Shown here one piece after another: positions 55,647-64,000 of a stretch of DNA of 64,000 bases; position 1 is the first letter of the stretch, and every line of letters starts with the position of its first letter. The stretch is from the NCBI RefSeq assembly GCF_001672775.1, contig NZ_LZKJ01000200.1:119794-183793 (forward strand), given 5' to 3'. The notes under the pieces are model-generated. The model saw only the letters and a program-made list of their open reading frames with translations. It was not told the origin of the DNA and made no database searches. A program made the position numbers and the translations under genes. The DNA comes from Mycobacterium kyorinense (GTDB lineage Bacteria > Actinomycetota > Actinomycetes > Mycobacteriales > Mycobacteriaceae).

Positions 55647-56276
55647 TTACGCGGCGGCGATCGTCAGCACCGCGGCCACGTGGACGCCGGCTGACAGCAG
55701 CACACGGACCGACTCACGCGCGGTCGCTCCGGTGGTGACGATGTCATCGACCAACAGCACCTCACCGTCGACCGGCCTTCGCAGCACCACCCGTCCGGTG
55801 ATGTTGCGCTCGCGCTCGGCGGTGCCCAGCCCGGCCGAATCCCGGGCCAACGCTTTCATGCGTAGTGCTGGGACGACGGCGATGTGCGGATGGCCTTTGA
55901 CCGCTGCGACCGCGATCCGGGTGACCGGGTCACCGCCGCGTCTGCGCGCCGCCGCGCGGCGAGTTGGCGCCGGCACGACCGTCAGCGGAATGTCGAGCAG
56001 TCCCCATGTGACGAGGCGATGCACGCCGACCGCCAGCGCGTGAGCCAGTGGTGTGATCAGGTCGGTGCGGCCGTGGTCCTTCATCGCCACGATGGCGTTG
56101 CGGCGCGCGCCGGCGTAGCGGCCGAGCGCGAGCACCGGGACCTGCGGGTCGACGCGCGGGCTGGCGACGTGCGGTGCATCAGGCGCGACTGTCAGTTCCT
56201 GCGCACAGGTGTCACACCAGCGGGTCGACGGTGCGCCGCAGCCACCGCATTCCAGCGGCAGGACGAGGTCGAGCAT
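55647..56276 (-). CDS. ComF-family phosphoribosyltransferase (Rv3242c-like)
   Basis: A 209-residue protein with an N-terminal zinc module (CGGCGAPSTRWCDTC) and a C-terminal PRPP-binding loop VLLVDDIVTTGATA. ComF proteins act in DNA uptake in competent bacteria; the role in mycobacteria is unknown. It is upstream of hpf on the same strand after a 254-nt gap. Confidence 0.88.
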   Translation of the reverse strand: MLDLVLPLECGGCGAPSTRWCDTCAQELTVAPDAPHVASPRVDPQVPVLALGRYAGARRNAIVAMKDHGRTDLITPLAHALAVGVHRLVTWGLLDIPLTVVPAPTRRAAARRRGGDPVTRIAVAAVKGHPHIAVVPALRMKALARDSAGLGTAERERNITGRVVLRRPVDGEVLLVDDIVTTGATARESVRVLLSAGVHVAAVLTIAAA

Positions 56277-56347
56277 GGGTGCAGTGTGGCGGGCAGGGGT
56301 GACAAGCTGGGCGATGCGCCGCGCGTATTGGAAGAAGGAAGACAGTT

Positions 56348-56760
56348 CTAGTTAGCTTTTCGGAGCAATGTATTACGCGCGGCTTCAAAGTGTATGTCGA
56401 AGAGCGCCTTCAGCCACGACATCACTTCACCGTCTTCTGCGTCCAACTCCGGCGTCTTTAAGTCATCATGTACATCGCTCAGCATTAGCAGGTAGGACCA
56501 TCTCTTCGACTGGTTGGGCGGAGGAACTGCTCGTTCACTTGCCACCCCAGACCACCGCTTGCGCATTGTCTAGGCCACGTATCATCGCTTCCCAGGTCGC
56601 GTCTCCTGTGTCGAAGTAGATTCCGCCGTTGTGTCTGGCTTCGCCAATGTATCCGCCGTCCTGTCCGTCCCACTTGCCCAGAACTACATGCCCATGGCAC
56701 AAGTTCGCAGCTAAGCACGCCAAGACCGGCGGTCGGCGCTTCCGAGGGCGAAGTTTTCCC
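56348..56760 (-). pseudogene. Degenerate toxin-domain fragment with possible immunity remnant
   Basis: G+C is visibly lower than the flanks. One frame (56535-56723) encodes VVLGKWDGQDGGYIGEARHN...IYFDTGDATWEAM and then stops after VVWGGK. A second frame, shifted at that point, continues GWQVNEQFLRPTSRRDG to a stop at 56485. Joined, they resemble the C-terminal toxin domain of polymorphic toxins (VLG...Y..A...YF..P...W.AM...W..N..FL pattern). A third frame (stop 56348) carries LMLSDVHDDLKTPELDAEDGEVM...HFEAARNTLLRKAN, which looks protein-like and could be an immunity remnant. Family and decay are inferred. Confidence 0.5.
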
Positions 56761-56778
56761 GGCGCCGAACTCCAGCAG

Positions 56779-58248
56779 CTACGGCAGCTCGGTGTGCATC
56801 AGCATCACGTCGTAGGCCGACCAGGACGACAAGTTGAAATACAGGTCCTTGCCGGACGACCAGGGATGGATCATCGGCGCGTAGATGCCGCCGGGAATCT
56901 GGAAGGACGACACCAGCATTTGCTCGGGGCTCCATGGTCCTTGTGGCGCCGGCGCGGTTCTTGCCACGACATCGTTGGCGCCGTTGGTGTAGAGGGCGAG
57001 GTATTGCTTGAGGTGGTTGTTGTATTGCGCTGACATCTCGCCCACCGGCCCCGGGATGACCGGCGTGGCGGCGCCCGGGTTGTTCGGGACCCACCCGTTA
57101 CCCTCACCGTTCCAGTACTGGTATTTGGTGACATCCGGCACGGCGTTCTGCGGAACTCGCGCCAGATACGCCGAACCGCCGCGCCCGGACGGGGTGCCGA
57201 ACGAGTAAACGTAACCGTCGCCCGGCTTCATGAACGCGCCCATTTGGAAGTTCTCATTCCCCGGAATGTGGCGGGCCCCCGGGATGCTGTCGGGTCCGGG
57301 CGTCCGGACGCTACCGGGGTAGATCCCCCAATGCTGGCCATTGTCAGGAGAAGTCGCGATCGCCGAGTAGTTCGTCGACCACTCGCCGTCGCGGCCCCAT
57401 TCCCGGATGGACATGAAGTTGATGTATTGGGTATTGCCGACGGAGATGCCGGCGGTCGGGATCATTCCGGTCTCATTCGGCGCCCACCTGACGCCGGGGA
57501 GGATCGGTCGGCTAATGCCCGACGCCAGCACCGGTGAGCCGGAGTATTTATCGGTCGGCGAACCCGGCGGCACGCTGATGCCGTCGGCGAGGTTGTTGTC
57601 CTGGCTGCGAAACAGCACATTGTGCCGCCATTGCTGGCCGTGGACGCGGCAATAGCCGAAGGTGTCACCAAAGGCCATCAGCACCTGACGGTTCACGGGA
57701 TCGCCGTTGTCCCAAAGGATTCCGAGGTCAGTGCCGGAGATCCCGAAACGTTGCAGCGTGCTGTTGGGGCCGTTCGGCCCGGTCACCCAGTCGACAACCG
57801 ATGTGGGAGCCCCAGCAATCGAGGCAGGAGGCGCCGGTTCGGGCGCCGGTGGTGGAACCGGGGCTGCGTTCGGAGCCGCCTGAGTGGCATTCGGCAGTTG
57901 TTGGTTGGCCGCGCCGGGCGGAGTCGGCCCGGGCGGAACTATCGCCGCCTCCTGCTGCACCGGTGCGGAGTAGCGAGAACTGCCGGGACGAAGCAACGAA
58001 GATATCAGCGGACCCAGTTTGGGTAGCGGCGCCTTCTCATTGGCACCTCGCGGTCGCCGCCCCGTCGGTGGGTGGACAACCGGCGACGGCGGTGGCATCG
58101 CTGGTGCCGCCGCGGGCGGTTCGACGTTGGCCTCGGGCGCACTGCACGGCAGCGCAGACGCCGTCGGCGCAAGACCCACCGGGATCACGAGTCCCAGGAC
58201 GGCCGCCGACGCCACGGATACGGAGACGATTCGGACAACGGCCGACAT
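56779..58248 (-). CDS. Secreted DUF4185 domain protein
   Basis: A 489-residue exported protein. The signal peptide reads MSAVVRIVSVSVASAAVLGLV, with likely cleavage after APTASA. A long Pro/Ala-rich linker (to about residue 150) leads to a DUF4185 domain with repeated sialidase/glycosidase-like segments (ILWDNGD, VLMAFGDTFGYC, NGQHWGIYPGSVRTPG, GAFMKPGDGYVYSFGTPSGRG). It may be a carbohydrate-active enzyme. ATG 58248 has a GAAAGGTGTG site. The gene at this place in H37Rv (Rv3243c) is shorter, as I recall, and not clearly related. Confidence 0.83.
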   Translation of the reverse strand: MSAVVRIVSVSVASAAVLGLVIPVGLAPTASALPCSAPEANVEPPAAAPAMPPPSPVVHPPTGRRPRGANEKAPLPKLGPLISSLLRPGSSRYSAPVQQEAAIVPPGPTPPGAANQQLPNATQAAPNAAPVPPPAPEPAPPASIAGAPTSVVDWVTGPNGPNSTLQRFGISGTDLGILWDNGDPVNRQVLMAFGDTFGYCRVHGQQWRHNVLFRSQDNNLADGISVPPGSPTDKYSGSPVLASGISRPILPGVRWAPNETGMIPTAGISVGNTQYINFMSIREWGRDGEWSTNYSAIATSPDNGQHWGIYPGSVRTPGPDSIPGARHIPGNENFQMGAFMKPGDGYVYSFGTPSGRGGSAYLARVPQNAVPDVTKYQYWNGEGNGWVPNNPGAATPVIPGPVGEMSAQYNNHLKQYLALYTNGANDVVARTAPAPQGPWSPEQMLVSSFQIPGGIYAPMIHPWSSGKDLYFNLSSWSAYDVMLMHTELP

Positions 58249-58405
58249 GTCACACCTTTCCAGGGGCAGGGCGCCGTTGACGCCCGCAGTTGGCCTATGT
58301 GACAGTAGTGATCGATGTGCCAGCTGTGACCAGTGATTCACGGATAGGTATGCATCCGTGACCGTGTCGCAACCACGGAAACGCGCGGACCAATGCAAAT
58401 GCGCT
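58249..58405. promoter_or_regulatory. Promoter region of the DUF4185 gene with GTCACA repeats
   Basis: On the minus strand GTCACA occurs at 58325-58330 and 58298-58303, with GTCAC(G) at 58358-58362. GTCACA direct repeats are the known recognition element of MtrA, encoded 5 kb away. Spacing here (27 and 33 nt) is wider than in typical MtrA boxes. Confidence 0.35.
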
Positions 58406-58789
58406 CTAGCCGGGAACGACAGTGATGGCGCAGCGGATTCGGCTCACGCCGCTTAACCGCCGGTCTGCGGTTACCAACGGGCAATCGAGCGCTTCGGCGA
58501 GCGCGACGTAGCCGGCGTCGTACGCCGAGAGACTGTCGCGCAGATCCCAGATGCGATCGAGCAGCGTGTGTATGGCGTGGCGAGTTACCGCCAAATGGCG
58601 CCAGGTATCCAAAGCACGCCAGCCCTGGGCTGTACTCAATTGCTGCGCCTGCGCCCGGCGCCGTAGCGCGCTAGCGATCTCAGAGTCAATCAGGTGCGGT
58701 GCATGTAAACGCTCGGCAGCGACTAATCGCCGAGATCGGCCGTCGTTGAGCAGAGCCGCAAGTGCTGCCGACGCGTCAAGGACGATCAT
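58406..58789 (-). CDS. vapC: VapC-type PIN-domain toxin ribonuclease
   Basis: A 127-residue PIN domain. Acidic catalytic residues are visible in VLDASAAL (D5), IDSEIASAL, SAYDAGYVALAEAL and VTADRRL. It would cleave a tRNA or rRNA target when its antitoxin is degraded. The ATG overlaps the upstream antitoxin stop (ATGA). It probably inserted between the DUF4185 gene and lpqB. Confidence 0.9.
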   Translation of the reverse strand: MIVLDASAALAALLNDGRSRRLVAAERLHAPHLIDSEIASALRRRAQAQQLSTAQGWRALDTWRHLAVTRHAIHTLLDRIWDLRDSLSAYDAGYVALAEALDCPLVTADRRLSGVSRIRCAITVVPG

Positions 58790-59007
58790 CGTCCGGCGCG
58801 CTCAGCATCCAGATCGTCGATCAGCGATGTGGTGTCCACATCCAAATCCGGCAATGCCCCCAGCAGTGCGGGATTGTCTACCCGGCGAGAAGCTTCGGCG
58901 AGTTCGCGGACGGCCACGGCCGACACCGAGGTGTTGTCTCGGGCGGCCAAGCGCTCTAGCCGCTCGACGACTTCGTCAGGCACATTTCGCAGGTAGAGCG
59001 TCTTCAT
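58786..59007 (-). CDS. vapB: VapB-type ribbon-helix-helix antitoxin
   Basis: A 73-residue protein with an N-terminal RHH/FitA-like domain (LYLRNVPDEVVERLERLAARDNTSVSAVAVREL) and an acidic C-terminal tail likely to bind VapC. It normally autorepresses the operon as a VapBC complex. Located 53 nt downstream of lpqB on the same strand. Confidence 0.9.
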   Translation of the reverse strand: MKTLYLRNVPDEVVERLERLAARDNTSVSAVAVRELAEASRRVDNPALLGALPDLDVDTTSLIDDLDAERAGR

Positions 59008-59060
59008 CCAAATATGCTAGCAAAATGCAAGCAACCTAGCCGTTAACAGCAAGCAGATCG

Positions 59061-60821
59061 CTATCCAGGCAACACGGGCACCGCGCCCCCGACCATGAAC
59101 GCCCGGACATCAAGCCAGCTCGGGGTTCCTTCGGCACCCGAACTCGACAGTTGCAACACCCCGCGCGGATCGGCCACGTACACCGTCGACGGGTTGGCCG
59201 CGATCGTCGTCACCGGAAGCTGCAGGTTGCTGCCGGGCGCATCGGAGTTCACCCCGTCGAGGTTCACATATGACACCGGATGCTGGGCGTTGGTGCGGCT
59301 CACCGCAAGGTCGTCGCCGGTGCGCCACGACAGCGACACCACCGACGAGCCCAGCCCGAACCCGAGGCGGCGCGGATAGGTCAGCGCGAACTGACCGGCC
59401 TGAGTCTGCTCGACGCTGGCGAGGATCACCTGACCCTCGATGACCATCGCCGCCCGCGTTCCATCCCGCGACAACTGCAACTCGGTGATCGCCCCCGGGA
59501 AGCGGTTCGACACTGCGGCCGAATCCACCGGAAGCCGCGCCGGCTGCCCAGATGCCGTCTCCTGAATCGCGCGCAGCACGTTGTTGCCGTCGGCCACCAC
59601 CCACACCGCGTCGTCCAGCGACCAGGTCGGGCGCGAAAGGCTATGTCCGTCAGCAGCTTCCACCGCCTCGCCGCCTAGGTCGCCGATCCACAGCGACGCG
59701 GCCAGGTCCGGCGCGCCCGGCCGCAACGTCACCACCGACGCCGCCCGGTGACCGCTGCGCGACAACGCGGCAGCAGTCTGATTCGTCGGCCGGCCGAACG
59801 CGCCCCCTACCGGCGTCGAATGTTGCCCGTCCAGCGCCACCATCGCGCCACCGATCAGCGCGTGCACACCGGCCGCGGCGCCTTCGTCCACTCCGGGGTC
59901 CGTCGCGGCCACGTCGGAGGTGTTCCATCCCTCGGCGAAGCGGTCATCCAAGGCGGCGCCGTCGGCGTTGATCACGTACGGGCCCCGGATATCGGCACGC
60001 GCCAGTGTCCAAATGATTTGCGCGGCAAGCAATTGGCGACTGCGCGGATCGGCGATCGTCAACGTCTCCAAGTCGATCCGGGCCCCACTGTAGCCGCGGC
60101 CGATGCCGGATTTACCACCGTCGGCCCGGGTGACTGGTCCGCGCAGCCGCACCGGCGGTCCAAGCATGTTGTGCACACTTTTGCTCATCTCCGGACGCGG
60201 ACCCGCGATCAGCTTGGACATCAGCTCGGTGGCCAACTGGTCGGGGTCAGACACCGCGACATAGCGTGGATCCGGCACGACGGTCCTGCCGGTCGGATCG
60301 GCAAAGTACAGCGTGTGGCGTTTGTAGGTGGCTTGAAATTGCTGCCAGTCCAAGAACACTCCGTTGGGCAGACGATCGATGCGCCACCCGCCCGACGTTT
60401 TTACCAGCTCGATGGGACCTGGATCCGGCAGCTGACCCTCACCGGTTTCGAACACACCCATGTCCGAGAGCGAACCCAGGATGTCTGCGTGCATCGTCAC
60501 CGAAACCCGTTCGGCGCTGCGTGTTTCGACGAACACGACATGGTCGATCAGCAGCGCACTACCGGCGTCATCCCAGGCGTTAGATGCCGACTGGGTGAGG
60601 AACTGCCGCGCCGCCAGATGCCGGTTGGCCGGATCGGCTGTGGCCTTGAGGAATTCACGCAGCAGCACGTCGGGGTCCATGCCGGGGGCCGGTTTCGGCA
60701 GGTTCGACGGCGCCGTGCGCTCAACAGTGCCGATGGCCTGCGGCGCCGACGAGCTGGGTACCCCTGCACAACCAGTCAGCACTACCGCAACGGCGAACAG
60801 TAGCGCGGCCAATCGCCGCAT
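59061..60821 (-). CDS. lpqB: Lipoprotein LpqB, MtrAB accessory protein
   Basis: A 586-residue lipoprotein. The lipobox is LTGCAG after a 16-residue hydrophobic segment. It contains a GerMN domain and a C-terminal propeller-like domain. LpqB interacts with the MtrB extracellular domain and affects MtrA phosphorylation. ATG 60821 shares one base with the mtrB stop (TGATG); the upstream frame to 60977 lies within mtrB. Confidence 0.94.
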   Translation of the reverse strand: MRRLAALLFAVAVVLTGCAGVPSSSAPQAIGTVERTAPSNLPKPAPGMDPDVLLREFLKATADPANRHLAARQFLTQSASNAWDDAGSALLIDHVVFVETRSAERVSVTMHADILGSLSDMGVFETGEGQLPDPGPIELVKTSGGWRIDRLPNGVFLDWQQFQATYKRHTLYFADPTGRTVVPDPRYVAVSDPDQLATELMSKLIAGPRPEMSKSVHNMLGPPVRLRGPVTRADGGKSGIGRGYSGARIDLETLTIADPRSRQLLAAQIIWTLARADIRGPYVINADGAALDDRFAEGWNTSDVAATDPGVDEGAAAGVHALIGGAMVALDGQHSTPVGGAFGRPTNQTAAALSRSGHRAASVVTLRPGAPDLAASLWIGDLGGEAVEAADGHSLSRPTWSLDDAVWVVADGNNVLRAIQETASGQPARLPVDSAAVSNRFPGAITELQLSRDGTRAAMVIEGQVILASVEQTQAGQFALTYPRRLGFGLGSSVVSLSWRTGDDLAVSRTNAQHPVSYVNLDGVNSDAPGSNLQLPVTTIAANPSTVYVADPRGVLQLSSSGAEGTPSWLDVRAFMVGGAVPVLPG

Positions 60822-62467
60822 CACGCACCTCTCTCGGCGTGTTCGCGCTGATGAGACTGGCGCTCTTTCCGCTCCCCGGCAACCGGTTTCATCGGCAGCG
60901 GGCTGGTGGTCACCTTGTGGCCGCGCACCAACGGAAGCGTCAACCGGAAGCAGGCACCCTTGCCCGGTTCGCCCCACGCCTCCAGCCGGCCCTGGTGCAG
61001 ACGCGCATCCTCGACACTGATCGCCAGGCCCAGCCCGGTCCCGCCCGACCGGCGCACCCGCGACGGGTCCGAGCGCCAGAACCGGCTGAACACCAGTTTC
61101 TCCTCACCCGGGCGCAGCCCAACGCCGTAGTCGCGCACCGTAACCGCCACAGTGTCTTCGTCGGCGGCCATCCGGATCCGAACCGGTTTGTGCTCGGCGT
61201 GATCGATCGCATTGGCAATCAGGTTGCGCAAAATGCGCTCCACGCGGCGGGCGTCCACTTCGGCGATCACATCCTCCGACGGCATGTCGACAATCAGCTT
61301 GACCCCGGCGTCTTCGGCCAGATGCCCCACATTGCCCAGCGCGCTGTTGACCGTCGATCGCAAATCGACCGCCTCAACCGACAATTCGGCCACACCCGCG
61401 TCGTGCCGGGAGATCTCCAGCAGATCGTTGAGCAGCGTCTCGAACCGGTCCAGCTCATTCACCATGAGTTCGGTTGAGCGTTGCAGCGCCGGGTCGAGGT
61501 CGGCGCTGTGGTCGTAGATCAGGTCGGCGGCCATCCGCACCGTCGTCAGCGGCGTGCGCAACTCGTGGCTGACATCGGAGGTGAACCGGCGCTGCAGATT
61601 ACCGAACTCCTCGAGTTGGGCGATCTGCCGCGACAGGCTCTCCGCCATGTCGTTGAACGACACCGCCAGCCGAGCCATATCGTCTTCGCCGCGCACCGGC
61701 ATCCGCTCGGAGAGATGGCCTTCGGCGAACCGTTCGGCAATGCGCGACGCCGACCGCACCGGCACCACCACCTGCCGCGACACCAGCAGCGCGATGCCGG
61801 CCAACAGGACGAGCAAGACCAACCCGCCGGTGGCCATGGTGCCGCGGACCAGTGAGATCGTGCTCTGCTCGTTGCCCAGCGGGAAGATCAAATACAGCTC
61901 GAGGTTGGTCACCCGCGACGACGTCGGCGTGCCGATCACCAGCGCCGGCCCGGAAAAGCCGTCGGTGTGCACCGTCGCATACTGGTAAGCCACCTGACCG
62001 GCCTTGACGAATTCCCGCAATGCGCCGGGCAACTGGTCGACGGGCCCGGCCGCCGCCGCGGGCCTGGGTCCGTAGCCCGGTACCACCAGCACCGCGTCGA
62101 ACGCACCGGCCAGTCCGGCGCCGGAGGTCGGGTCGGTTTTCGACGTCAGCGTGTTGCGGGCCAGCTGCAGGCTGCTCTCCAGTGAGCGCGCCTCCTCGCC
62201 GCTGACAATTCCGCTGACCGTGGTGCGGGCCCGCTCGATCTGCTCGGTAGCCGCGCGGACTTTGACGTCCAGCACTCGGTTGGTGACCTGGCTGGTCAAC
62301 ACGAACCCGAGGACCAAAATCACCGCAAGTGACATCCCCAGCGTCAGTGCGACCACGCGTAGCTGCAGCGAGCGGCGCCAGGCAACGGCCACGGCCCGAC
62401 TCAACGCACTCATGCCGAGCAATGGCGGGGACCGCCGGCGAATGCGCCGCCGAGACCCGAAGATCAC
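60821..62467 (-). CDS. mtrB: Sensor histidine kinase MtrB
   Basis: A 548-residue membrane sensor kinase. Two transmembrane helices (ALTLGMSLAVILVLGFVLTS and GGLVLLVLLAGIALLVS) flank a 160-residue extracellular domain; HAMP, the phospho-acceptor FTSDVSHELRTPLTTV, and the HATPase box GGTGLGLAISVED follow. It phosphorylates MtrA to control septation and cell-wall genes. GTG 62467 starts VIFGSRRRIRR as in H37Rv; the TTG at 62482 is rejected. Confidence 0.95.
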   Translation of the reverse strand: MIFGSRRRIRRRSPPLLGMSALSRAVAVAWRRSLQLRVVALTLGMSLAVILVLGFVLTSQVTNRVLDVKVRAATEQIERARTTVSGIVSGEEARSLESSLQLARNTLTSKTDPTSGAGLAGAFDAVLVVPGYGPRPAAAAGPVDQLPGALREFVKAGQVAYQYATVHTDGFSGPALVIGTPTSSRVTNLELYLIFPLGNEQSTISLVRGTMATGGLVLLVLLAGIALLVSRQVVVPVRSASRIAERFAEGHLSERMPVRGEDDMARLAVSFNDMAESLSRQIAQLEEFGNLQRRFTSDVSHELRTPLTTVRMAADLIYDHSADLDPALQRSTELMVNELDRFETLLNDLLEISRHDAGVAELSVEAVDLRSTVNSALGNVGHLAEDAGVKLIVDMPSEDVIAEVDARRVERILRNLIANAIDHAEHKPVRIRMAADEDTVAVTVRDYGVGLRPGEEKLVFSRFWRSDPSRVRRSGGTGLGLAISVEDARLHQGRLEAWGEPGKGACFRLTLPLVRGHKVTTSPLPMKPVAGERKERQSHQREHAERGA

Positions 62468-62483
62468 AGAGGTCCGCCCCAAA

Positions 62484-63170
62484 TCACGGAGGTCCGGCCT
62501 TGTATCCCACTCCTCGAACGGTCAGGACGACGGTCGGGTTTTCCGGGTCTTTTTCGACCTTGGCCCGCAGACGTTGGACATGCACGTTCACCAAGCGGGT
62601 GTCCGCGGGGTGACGGTATCCCCACACCTGTTCGAGCAGCACATCACGAGTAAACACCTGGCGTGGTTTGCGTGCCAGCGCCACCAGCAGGTCGAATTCC
62701 AGCGGTGTCAAAGAGATCTGTTCGCCGTTGCGGGTGACCTTGTGCGCCGGGACGTCGATGTCGACGTCGGCGATGGACAGCATCTCGGCGGGCTCGTCTT
62801 CGTTGCGCCGCAGCCGTGCCCGCACCCGCGCCACCAGCTCCTTGGGCTTGAACGGCTTCATGATGTAGTCGTCGGCGCCCGACTCCAAGCCCAGCACGAC
62901 GTCGACGGTGTCGGTCTTGGCGGTGAGCATGACGATGGGCACACCGGAGTCCGCGCGCAGCACCCGGCACACGTCGATGCCGTTCATGCCGGGCAACATC
63001 AGGTCCAGCAGCACCAGATCGGGCCGCAGTTCACGCACGGCGGTGAGCGCCTGAGTGCCGTCGCCGATGACCGCGGTGTCGAAACCTTCCCCCCGCAGCA
63101 CGATGGTGAGCATCTCGGCCAGCGAAGCGTCGTCGTCGACGACGAGAATCCTTTGCCTCATGGTGTCCAT
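62484..63170 (-). CDS. mtrA: Response regulator MtrA
   Basis: A 228-residue OmpR-type regulator, identical in length to the M. tuberculosis protein. The phospho-acceptor D56 is in LVLLDLMLPG; the winged-helix includes RLVNVHVQRLRAKVEK. MtrA is essential and regulates dnaA, rpf and cell-wall hydrolase genes. ATG 63170 begins MDTMRQRILV; the longer frame from 63191 is rejected. Confidence 0.97.
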   Translation of the reverse strand: MDTMRQRILVVDDDASLAEMLTIVLRGEGFDTAVIGDGTQALTAVRELRPDLVLLDLMLPGMNGIDVCRVLRADSGVPIVMLTAKTDTVDVVLGLESGADDYIMKPFKPKELVARVRARLRRNEDEPAEMLSIADVDIDVPAHKVTRNGEQISLTPLEFDLLVALARKPRQVFTRDVLLEQVWGYRHPADTRLVNVHVQRLRAKVEKDPENPTVVLTVRGVGYKAGPP

Positions 63171-63223
63171 GGTGTCACCAGAACGGGACAAAACTGGGCT
63201 ACCACACGCGCGTTTCTTTCAGT

Positions 63224-63856
63224 TCAGCGGCCGACGAGGGTAGCCGCCAGCTCTTCGGGGTCCACGTCGGCGTCGACCACCAGCCATCGCCCGCCCCACT
63301 GCGCGGCGGCCAGGCCGGCGTACACCGCGCCGGTTCGTTGCTGCAATGCGGCGTCACGCTCGTAGGCGTCACGCGCCCGGCCTACCTCCTGGCGCGCTCG
63401 CAGGCGGGCGCGCTCACCGGCCAGCTCAGCCGAAACCCCAAGCAGCACTTGCCAATCCGGGACAGGAAGCTGCAGCCGCTGGAATTCGATCTGCTGCACC
63501 CACGCCGCCACGTCTCCGTCGGCATGCTGATTAAGGCGCGCGGCGCTGTAGGCGGCGTTGGACGCCACGTAGCGATCCAGGATCACCACGTCGTGCTCAC
63601 CGCACAGTTCGCGGATCTGCCCGGCCGCGCCGGCACGATCCAGCGCAAACAGCATGGCCATCGCATACACCGACGACGCGAGGTCGCCGTGCTGGCCGTG
63701 CAGAGCTTCGTGCGCGACGTCGGCGGCCACCGATTGCCCGTAGCGGGGAAACGCACACGTGGCCACCGACTTACCGGCGGCCTCGAAGGCGGTGCGCAGA
63801 CCGCCCGACAGGGTCCGCTTGCCGGCGCCGTCGACGCCTTCGATTGCGATCAACAC
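63224..63856 (-). CDS. tmk: Thymidylate kinase Tmk
   Basis: A 210-residue dTMP kinase. The P-loop reads EGVDGAGKRTL, the DR(Y) motif is VILDRYVASNAAYS, and the lid includes RARQEVGRARDAYERD. It phosphorylates dTMP to dTDP. Located 53 nt upstream of mtrA on the same strand. Confidence 0.94.
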   Translation of the reverse strand: MLIAIEGVDGAGKRTLSGGLRTAFEAAGKSVATCAFPRYGQSVAADVAHEALHGQHGDLASSVYAMAMLFALDRAGAAGQIRELCGEHDVVILDRYVASNAAYSAARLNQHADGDVAAWVQQIEFQRLQLPVPDWQVLLGVSAELAGERARLRARQEVGRARDAYERDAALQQRTGAVYAGLAAAQWGGRWLVVDADVDPEELAATLVGR

Positions 63857-63921
63857 CGGGCGAGCCTATCGCCGCGGCCCTTCGGCGCCTGTTTAGCCTG
63901 CGGTGGCCGCAGTCTCGATGT

Positions 63922-64000
63922 CTAGCCGCCCCATTTGGCGGCTTCGGCTTGGTCGCGGGCCAGCATGGCCATGGTGTTGGCCTCATGGGTGCCCGCCATG
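63922..64000 (-). CDS. 3' end of an unidentified gene (right edge)
   Basis: The last 25 codons of a minus-strand frame that runs off the window, ending MAMLARDQAEAAKWGG before the stop at 63922-63924. It is not the SahH C-terminus (KYYRPDHYRY-type), although sahH follows tmk in H37Rv. Too short to identify. Confidence 0.45.
   Translation of the reverse strand, partial: MAGTHEANTMAMLARDQAEAAKWGG

Noticed and set aside
56348..56566. 72-codon ORF as an intact gene
   Set aside because: It starts inside the neighbouring toxin-like frame, lacks a clear ribosome site and is best treated as part of a decayed cassette, although its composition is protein-like.
63922..64000. Right-edge gene as sahH
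   Set aside because: sahH follows tmk in H37Rv, but the visible C-terminus (AEAAKWGG) does not match SahH.

Overview
This window is chromosomal DNA from a Mycobacterium, probably a slow-growing non-tuberculous species. The evidence is very high G+C, mycobacterium-specific genes (whiB1, whiB7, mtrAB-lpqB, adnAB, moeZ, mrx1, pdtaS, desA3, bL37), and a gene order that follows M. tuberculosis H37Rv from about Rv3196 to Rv3247c. H37Rv comparisons are from memory, not from a search. I see no rRNA, tRNA, CRISPR array, insertion sequence or prophage.

Layout. 1-5.4 kb: cyclodehydratase-like protein (cut by the left edge), UbiB-like kinase, whiB7 with its regulatory leader (promoter, 43-codon upstream ORF, attenuator), uvrD2 and mycoredoxin. 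5.4-14.2 kb: nudC, a K+ channel, a DoxX-like protein and the adnAB helicase-nuclease. 14.2-16.1 kb: a two-gene accessory operon that looks like a type VII secretion substrate pair. 16.2-32.7 kb: conserved backbone (lipV, an alkyltransferase-like protein, moeZ, a DUF3152 protein, TetR, rhlE, a ParA-like ATPase, gpm2, entC, a lipid kinase, whiB1, pdtaS, the TB7.3 biotinyl protein). 32.9-35.0 kb: a secreted protein with LPGQ repeats, the very short ribosomal protein gene bL37, and rshA-sigH. 35.2-36.5 kb: an SDR and an intact YbaK deacylase. 36.5-41.5 kb: a catabolic island on the minus strand (ALDH, ADH, TetR, enoyl-CoA hydratase, methyltransferase) with overlapping genes. 41.5-55.4 kb: SRAP, aroA, rsgA, desA3 and its reductase, an intact WS/DGAT (split in H37Rv), a KefB-type antiporter with its RCK-C partner, secA1 and hpf. 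55.6-64 kb: comF, a decayed toxin-like fragment, a DUF4185 secreted protein, vapBC, lpqB-mtrB-mtrA, tmk, and the 3' end of an unidentified gene.

The backbone joins stress regulators (whiB7, whiB1, sigH-rshA, mtrAB, pdtaS), redox and DNA repair (mrx1, uvrD2, adnAB, SRAP, alkyltransferase-like) and lipid metabolism (desA3 with reductase, tgs3). The most interesting features are the putative type VII substrate pair at 14.3-16.1 kb, the whiB7 attenuator with its alanine-rich uORF, the LPGQ repeat protein, a shared palindromic operator in front of desA3 and its reductase, a family of long inverted repeats at gene ends, and a degenerate toxin/immunity remnant at 56.3-56.8 kb.
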